64,000 nucleotides of DNA from Effrenium voratum (Eukaryota; Sar; Dinophyceae; Suessiales; Symbiodiniaceae), in assembly GCA_963377175.1 (NCBI GenBank), contig CAUJNA010002146.1:30001-94000 (forward strand), in the 5' to 3' direction. Below are positions 57,301-64,000 of the stretch, one piece after another. Each line of letters starts with the position of its first letter. The first letter of the stretch is position 1. The position numbers and the translations under genes are program-made. The notes under the pieces were generated by a model. It saw nothing but the letters and a program-made list of their open reading frames with translations, made no database searches and had not been told where the DNA came from.

Positions 57301-57949
57301 CTGACCACTGGCATGAAGATTGACCAACATGACGAACGATTGCTGCGCAAGGGCTGGCAAGGAAGGACTTGTTTGGTGCATATTTGACTGTTTTGACACG
57401 GCTTTTTGCTTGGTTTTGTTCTGCTGGTTGGAATGATTGCTGCCGTCAGAAAGAACGTGTCCCAGTTGCGACTTGCTGTGTATGGAGGCCAATCTTGGTC
57501 AGACTGCGCACTGTGCTTGTTCATCGCTTGCCAGCCACCTGATGAGATCCAGAATTTGCACGTCAGTCTGACCACTGGCATGAAGACTGACCAAAATGAC
57601 GAACGATGCTGATCTGGGGATGGTTCAGTGGTACAGCAAGGAGTGCTTAGTGTGCGACTTGACAATGTTGCGCAAGGTATTTTCCTTGTCTGTGCCCTTC
57701 AGATTTGTTTTTGCTTTCGTGCCTTCGACAAAACAGCAGTGGAGTTGTTGTTAAAGAGTTGGGAGTCGGGCAGTTTGATTGTTGCCGGCAGAGAGTATGT
57801 GTTTGCGTCGCGACTGTTTGTGTATGGACGCCAATCTCGACAGACCGGGGCACTGAGCTTTGTTCATCGCTTGCCAGCCACCTGATGAGATCCAGAATTT
57901 GCACGTCAGTCTGACCGCTGGCATGAAGACTGACCAAAATGACGAACGA

Positions 57950-60090
57950 TGCTGAGCTGGGGATGGTACAGTGGTACAGCAAGGAGTGCTTGGTGTGCGG
58001 CTTGACAATGTTGCGCAAGGTGTTTTCCTTGGCTGTGCCCTTCGGATTTGTCTTTGCTTTTGTGCTTGCCACATGACGGAAGTGGAGTTGTTGTTATACA
58101 GGTGGGAGATGGGAGCTTGATTGTTGCCGGCAGAGAGTATGTGTGTCGCGGTCGCGACGCCATTCTTGACAGACCGGGCACAGAGCTTTGTTCATCGCTT
58201 GCCAGCCACCTGATGAGATCCAGAATTTGCACGTCAGTCTGACCACTGGCATGAAGACTGACCAAAATGACGAACGATGCTGAGCTGGGGATGGTGCAGT
58301 GGTACAGCAAGAAGTGCTTGGTGTGCGGCTTGACAATGTTGCGCAAGGTATTTTCCTTGGCTGTGCCCTTCAGATTTGTTTTTGCTTTCGTGCCTTCGAC
58401 AAAACAGCAGTGGAGTTGTTGTTAAAGAGTTGGGAGTCGGGCAGTTTGATTCTTGCCGGCAGAGAGTATGTGTTTGCGTCGCGACTGTTTGTGTATGGAC
58501 GCCAATCTTGACAGACCGGGGCACTGAGCTTTGTTCATCGCTTGCCAGCCACCTGATGAGATCCAGAATTTGCACGTCAGTCTGACCACTGGCATGAAGA
58601 CTGACCAAAATGACGAACGATGCTGAGCTGGGATGGTACAGAGTGTTTAGAGTGTTTGGTGTGTGAGGGTTTGACAATGTCAGCCACCTGATGAGATCCA
58701 GAATTTGCACGTCAGTCTGACCACTGGCATGAAGATTGACCAACATGACGAACGATTGCTGAGCTAGGGCTGGTAAAGAAGGACTTGTTTGGTACATGTT
58801 TGACTGTTTTGACATGGCTTTTTGCTTGGTTTCGTTTGGTTGGAATGATTGCTGCTGTCCGAGAGAACGTGTGCCAGTTGCGACTTGCTGTGTATGGAGG
58901 CCAATCTTGGTCAGACTGCGCACTGTACTTGTTCATCGCTTGCCAGCCACCTGATGAGATCCAGAATTTGCACGTCAGTCTGACCACTGGCATGAAGACT
59001 GACCAAAATGACGAACGATGCTGAGCTGGGGATGGTACAGTGGTACAGCAAGGAGTGCTTGTTGTGCGGCTTGACAATGTTGCGCAAGGTGTTTTCCTTG
59101 GCTGTGCCCTTCTGATTTGTCTTTGCTTTTGTGCTTGCCACATGACGGAAGTGGAGTTGTTGTTATACAGGTGGGAGATGGGAGCTTGATTGTTGCCGGC
59201 AGAGAGTATGTGTGTCGCGGTCGCGACGCCATTCTTGACAGACCGGGCACAGAGCTTTGTTCATCGCTTGCCAGCCACCTGATGAGATCCAGAATTTGCA
59301 CGTCAGTCTGACCACTGGCATGAAGACTGACCAAAATGACGAACGATGCTGAGCTGGGGATGGTGCAGTGGTACAGCAAGAAGTGCTTGGTGTGCGGCTT
59401 GACAATGTTGCGCAAGGTATTTTCCTTGGCTGTGCCCTTCAGATTTTTTTTTGTTTGTGCCTTCGACAAAACAGCAGTGGAGTTGTTGTTAAAGAGTTGG
59501 GAGTCGGGCAGTTTGATTGTTGCCGGCAGAGAGTATGTATTTGCGTCGCGACTGTTTGTGTATGGACGCCAATCTTGACAGACCGGGGCACTGAGCTTTG
59601 TTCATCGCTTGCCAGCCACCTGATGAGATCCAGAATTTGCACGTCAGTCTGACCACTGGCATGAAGACTGACCAAAATGACGAACGATGCTGAGCTGGGA
59701 TGGTACAGAGTGTTTAGAGTGTTTGGTGTGTGAGGGTTTGACAATGTCAGCCACCTGATGAGATCCAGAATTTGCACGTCAGTCTGACCACTGGCATGAA
59801 GATTGACCAACATGACGAACGATTGCTGAGCTAGGGCTGGTAAAGAAGGACTTGTTTGGTACATGTTTGACTGTTTTGACATGGCTTTTTGCTTGGTTTC
59901 GTTTGGTTGGAATGATTGCTGCTGTCCGAGAGAACGTGTGCCAGTTGCGACTTGCTGTGTATGGAGGCCAATCTTGGTCAGACTGCGCACTGTACTTGTT
60001 CATCGCTTGCCAGCCACCTGATGAGATCCAGAATTTGCACGTCAGTCTGACCACTGGCATGAAGACTGACCAAAATGACGAACGATGCTG
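57950..60090 (+). repeat. 1.07 kb higher-order repeat, two copies
   Basis: Within the satellite field, about 57,950-59,020 and 59,020-60,090 are nearly identical. Matching landmarks ACATGACGGA (58,071 and 59,140) and CAGCCACCTG after TTTGACAATGT (58,681 and 59,748) are 1,067-1,069 bases apart. Each copy holds cores spaced about 331, 343, 134 and 262 bases. Confidence 0.9.
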
Positions 60091-61450
60091 AGCTGGGGAT
60101 GGTGCAGTGGTACAGCAAGGAGTGCTTGGTGTGTGGCTTGACAATGTTGCGCAAGGTGTTTTCCTTGGCTGTGCCCTTCTGATTTGTCTTTTCTATCGTA
60201 CCTTCGACTGGACAGAACTGGAGTTGTTGGTGAGTTGGGAGTCGGTGAGCTTGATTGTTGCCGGCAGAGAGTATGTGTCCCCGTCGCGACGCCAATCTTG
60301 GCACTGAGCTCATCGCTTGCCAGCCACCTGATGAGATCCAGAATTTGCACGTCAGTCTGACCACTGGCATGAAGACTGACCAAAATGACGAACGATGCTG
60401 AGCTGGGATGGTACAGAGAGTTTGGAGTGTGCGATTTTGACAATGTTAGCCACCTGATGAGATCCAGAATTTGCACGTCAGTCTGACCGCTGGCATGAAG
60501 ACTGACCAAAATGACGAACGATGCTGAGCTGGGGATGGTGCAGTGGTACAGCAAGGAGTGCTTGGTGTGTGGCTTGAGAATGTTACGCAAGGTGTTGTCC
60601 TTGGTTTTGCCATTCTGATTTGTCTTTGCTTTCGTGCTTTCGACAGGACAAAAGTGGAGTTTTTTTTTTGAGTAGGGAGTCGGGTAGCTTGATTGTAACC
60701 AGCAGAGAGTATGTGTCCCCGTCGGACGCCAACCTTGACAGAGTGTGCCGTTTCTTTGTTCATCGCCTTCCAGCCACTTGATGAGATCCAGAATTTGCAC
60801 GTCAGTCTGACCACTGGCATGAAGACTGACCAAAATGACGAACGATGCTGAGCTGGGGATGGTGCAGTGGTACAGCAAGGAGTGCTTGGTGTGTGGCTTG
60901 ACAATGTTACCCAAGGTGTGTTCCTTGGCTGTGCCCTTCTGTTCTGTCTTTGCTATCGGACCTTCGACAGGACAGAAGTGGAGTTGTTGGTGAGTTGGGA
61001 GTCGGTGAGCTTGATCGTTGCAGACAGAAAATGCATTCTTGGGATTCGTTATGATTCTTTATGATTCTTTACCGCTTGCCAGCCACCTGATGAGATCCAA
61101 AATTTGCACTTCAGTCTGACCACCATGAAGATTGACCAACATGACGAACGATTGCTGAGCTAGGGCTGGTAAGGCAGGACTTGTTTGGTACATATTTGAC
61201 AATTTTGAGACAGTTTTTCGCTTGGTTTCGTCGTGCTAGTTGGGATTTGCAGTTGTGCCTGCGACTCGACAGAAGTAGAGTTGTTGGCAGAGTGAGGAAT
61301 GGGGAGCTTTATCGTTGCCGGCGCAGAGGATGTATTAATCCTGTCATTCATTGTTGTGCGTGAACGCCACATCTTTTGCTTGGGCACTAGGCCTTGTGCA
61401 TTGCTTGCCACCATTCCGATGTAATTTGCATGTCAGTCTGACTCCTGGCA

Positions 61451-62400
61451 TGAAGTTTGGCCAATAAATGACGGACGATGCCTGAGCTGGGGATGGTACA
61501 GTGGCACAGGCAGGAGTGCTTATGTGGGCACGCTACCGTGCCTTCGACTCAACAGAAGTTGAGTTGTTGTTATAGAGTTGGGAGTCTGGGAGCTTGATTG
61601 TTGCCGGCAGAGAGTATATGTGTCTTCTTGACAGACCGTGCACTTGGCTTTGTTCATCGCTTGCCAGCCACCTGATGAGATCCAGAATTTGCACGTCAGT
61701 CTGACCACTGGCATGAAGACTGACCAAAATGACGAACGATGCTGAGCTGGGATGGTACAGAGAGTTTGGGAGTGTGCGATTTTGACAATGTTAGCCACCT
61801 GATGAGATTCAGAATTTGCACGTCAGTCTGACCACTGGCATGAAGATTGACCAACATGACGAACGATTGCTGAGCTAGGGCTGATATGGAAGGACTTGCT
61901 TGGTATATGTTCTGACAGTTTTGACGAGGCTTTTCGCTTGGTTGTGTCGTGGTGTTTGGGATTTGGAGTTGCGCCTTCGACTTGACAGAAGTTGAGTTGT
62001 TGGCAGAGTGAGGAGAGGATGTATTAATCTTGTCATTCATTGTTGTGCGTGAACGCCATGTAATCTGAAGTTTGGCCAATAAATGACGGACGATGCCTGA
62101 GCTGGGGATGGTACAGTGGCACAGGCAGGAGTGCTTATGTGGGCACGCTACCGTGCCTTCGACTCAACAGAAGTTGAGTTGTTGTTATAGAGTTGGGAGT
62201 CGGGGAGCTTGATTGTTGCCGGCAGAGAGTATGTGTCTTCTTGACAGACCGTGCACTTGGCTTTGTTCATCGCTTGCCAGCCACCTGATGAGATCCAGAA
62301 TTTGCACGTCAGTCTGACCACTGGCATGAAGACTGACCAAAATGACGAACGATGCTGAGCTGGGATGGTACAGAGAGTTTGGAGTGTGCGATTTTGACAA
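61451..62400 (+). repeat. ~615-base duplication in satellite edge
   Basis: TGAAGTTTGGCCAATAAATG starts a block at 61,451 and again at 62,066; the following ACGGACGATGCCTGAGCTGG and GTGGCACAGGCAGGAGTGCT are shared, as is the rest through the next two cores. Confidence 0.85.
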
Positions 62401-63011
62401 TGTTAGCCACCTGATGAGATCCAGAATTTGCACGTCAGTCTGATCACTGGCATGAAGATTGACCAACATGACGAACGATTGCTGAGCTTGGGCTGATATG
62501 GAAGGACTTGCTTGGTATATGTTCTGACAGTTTTGACGAGGCTTTTCGCTTGGTTGTGTCGTGGTGTTTGGGATTTGGAGTTGCGCCTTCGACTTGACAG
62601 AAGTTGAGGTTGTTGGCAGAGTGAGGAATGGGGAGCTTTATCGTTGTCAGCGCAGAGGATGTATTAATCCTGTCATTCATTGTTGTGCGTGAACGCCACA
62701 TCTTTTATTTGGGCACTATGCCTTGTGCATTGCTTGCCACCCATCCGATGAGATCCATAATTTGCACATCAGTCTGACGACTGGCATGAAGTTTGGCCAA
62801 TGTGTCGCGCCGCAATACCGGGTGTTTCCAACTCAATCATCGAATCTAGGTGAGTTTGGTAAGGATCTTCCGAGATTGGAGGTTCTCCTTAGGGCACCTC
62901 CTTGAAATTTAAGGGTTTTCCTTGGTTCAAGCCCTGAAAGAACTAAAAAACCTACGGGTTTCTCTGAAATTTCTTTTTATAACCCTTACAAGGAGATCGA
63001 CGCCGCCAGAG

Positions 63012-63056
63012 GCGCCGCAGAGCGTGGCCTTTGTGAGCGCCAAAGACTCCAGCCAG
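63012..63056 (+). CDS. Putative short exon
   Basis: GCCAGAG|GCGCCG opens APQSVAFVSAKDSSQ, 15 codons in phase 0, ending at a GC donor AGCCAG|GCCTTT. Exact fit to the AG|G and GC rule and GC-rich codon use. It lies directly after the satellite field. Unknown product. Confidence 0.5.
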
Positions 63057-63699
63057 GCCTTTCCAGGGGATAGAGGGTGCGCTTTTTTGCCTCACCCCCC
63101 CCCACAAAAAAAACAGCAAAAACCAAAAACAAAAACAACACACGACTGAAAAGCTGGGAAGTTGCCTCATGTTGGGGCCAAAACTCCCAGACTTGTTTCT
63201 CGGCGGCACTTTGAGGGTGGTATTGTCTCGAGACCAGCAGATTGAAGTTACCCTTTGTGACGCTCCTAATGGAGCCCAATGATGCGTAGGGCGGGTGTGA
63301 CCCGTGGAGGGGGCATTGTTGGCTGAATGTTGGCAGTTTTGCCATAGTGGGCTTGAAATGTAGCGTGGGGCTGATTCGGTCAGGATTGTAGGGTTGTTGC
63401 CAGCTTGCAACGCAAAGCGATCAACACGTAGCTACGCAAGAGCCCAACAAACAAGGGCCTAAACCAGCCTGTTCCAGGTAGGGCTCACTCTGGGACTATA
63501 TGCATCATTGTGTCATGGTCATCAACCAGCCCAAAGCTGGTTTAGGTGCTGCTGGACATGTGTCACTCCTCTCCCACCCAACCCGGCAACCAACATTCCA
63601 ACCCAAGAAACCGACCCAAGCAACCGAGCGGATGCTTTTCGAGCCACTCAACCAAAGCAACAAAATCGCCTCGACTTCGCGAAGCCGCTGGTTTTGCAG

Positions 63700-63723
63700 G
63701 CAGCCAGCGCTTGCTTCATCCAG
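63700..63723 (+). CDS. Putative short exon
   Basis: GTTTTGCAG|GCAGCC opens AASACFIQ, ending CATCCAG|GTGCGG. The frame extends upstream (LDFAKPLVLQ), so a longer exon with another acceptor is possible. Confidence 0.35.
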
Positions 63724-64000
63724 GTGCGGGTGAAGCGACGGGGTTGCTTGCAGCGCTGTGCTTGACCAGCCTCCATGTTGCCATGGGACCCGGAGGGTCC
63801 CTTTCAAAGGACAACCGTCTTCCATAGTTTTTCAGTCAGGTTTCATAACTTTGACAGGGGGGTACTTCCAATACAGGAAGTCTTGCCCAAACGTTTTCCC
63901 GGATAAGACAAGAGCGGCTAGAAATGTGTGTGTGTGTGTGTGTTTCGATACATGGGGGTTAATCAATATTCCTGGCCCCAAATCACCATGGGGAACTTTT
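63724..64000. other. Window end, no gene recognised
   Basis: A (GT)n run at 63,926-63,942 is the only notable feature. Confidence 0.6.

Larger units (their letters stand above)
53990..62800. repeat. 8.8 kb satellite field with ~85-base conserved core
   Basis: About 30 copies of a core from GCCAGCCACCTGATGAGATC, CAGAATTTGCACGTCAGTCT, GACCACTGGCATGAAGACTG to ACCAAAATGACGAACGATGC occur at spacings of about 130, 255, 300-345 bases (for example near 54029, 54350, 54667, 54919, 55215, 55540, 55845, 56097, 56443, 56695, 56948, 57278, 57540, 57882, 58213, 58556, 58690, 58952, 59280, 59625, 59757, 60018, 60330, 60458, 60780, 61089, 61677, 61801, 62288, 62416, 62747). Two core types alternate: AAGACTGACCAAAATGACGA with GATGCTGAGC, and AAGATTGACCAACATGACGA with GATTGCTGAGC. 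Copies at both edges are more diverged than those in the middle. Spacers are also repeated and include CTTGATTGTTGCCGGCAGAG. It lies between plus-strand exon candidates and may be one giant intron. Confidence 0.93.

Noticed and set aside
53990..62800. CRISPR-like array of regularly spaced repeats
   Set aside because: Repeats are about 85 bases, spacers are themselves repeated and of irregular length, and the context is eukaryotic; it is a satellite.

Overview
The window looks like nuclear DNA of a dinoflagellate (Symbiodiniaceae-like or a relative). The reasoning: coding sequence occurs only as very short exons scattered through huge repeat-filled introns; exon joins follow a G-after-AG acceptor rule and mostly use GC instead of GT donors, a known dinoflagellate habit; degenerate TTTAGGG-type telomere-like sequence and very long tetranucleotide repeats are present; and there is a remnant of a DDE-like mobile-element protein of a kind common in dinoflagellate genomes. 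There are no bacterial-style operons, rRNA, tRNA or CRISPR loci that I can recognise.

The one gene that can be reconstructed with confidence is a radial spoke head protein of the RSP4/RSP6 (RSPH4A/RSPH6A) family on the + strand, about 25.4-47.3 kb. I could place 21 exons of 30-112 bases which join in phase into a protein of about 464 residues, with the family's hallmark segments in the correct order (FEWAGVGFG, DYYVAEG, VEPRGxGAN, LLRAQIARIS, GWVHAAPFLL, IWPGA, FANLY, EEPADLEE) and an in-frame stop at 47,264. About 16 of its 20 introns start with GC. Introns make up about 94% of the locus and hold a 2.6 kb minisatellite (34.2-36.7 kb), tetranucleotide arrays (29.5 and 39.8-40.9 kb) and small inverted-repeat elements.

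Upstream (0.5-24.6 kb) a series of + strand exon-like segments with the same AG|G ... GC signals encodes Ala/Glu/Leu-rich, coiled-coil-like and Pro/Ala-rich protein; it may be one large or several genes of unknown function. Between them are simple repeats (0-0.3, 5.9-6.2, 8.1-8.4 kb), a degenerate telomere-like array (8.6-9.1 kb), two matching arrays of an AACTAAGGGAAACAT-type motif (6.6-7.1 and 9.9-10.5 kb), and duplicated blocks.

Downstream (47.3-64 kb) only a few + strand exon candidates are seen (51.1, 52.0, 63.0, 63.7 kb), plus a broken mobile-element protein on the minus strand (51.2-51.8 kb) and an 8.8 kb satellite field (54.0-62.8 kb) with about 30 copies of a conserved ~85-base core and a 1.07 kb higher-order repeat. 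All convincing exons are on the + strand, in line with the unidirectional gene arrangement of dinoflagellates. The most notable finds are the GC-AG intron set, a small MITE-like family with matching 2-base flanks at four of four copies, and the satellite field whose core keeps an open, conservatively varying minus-strand frame.
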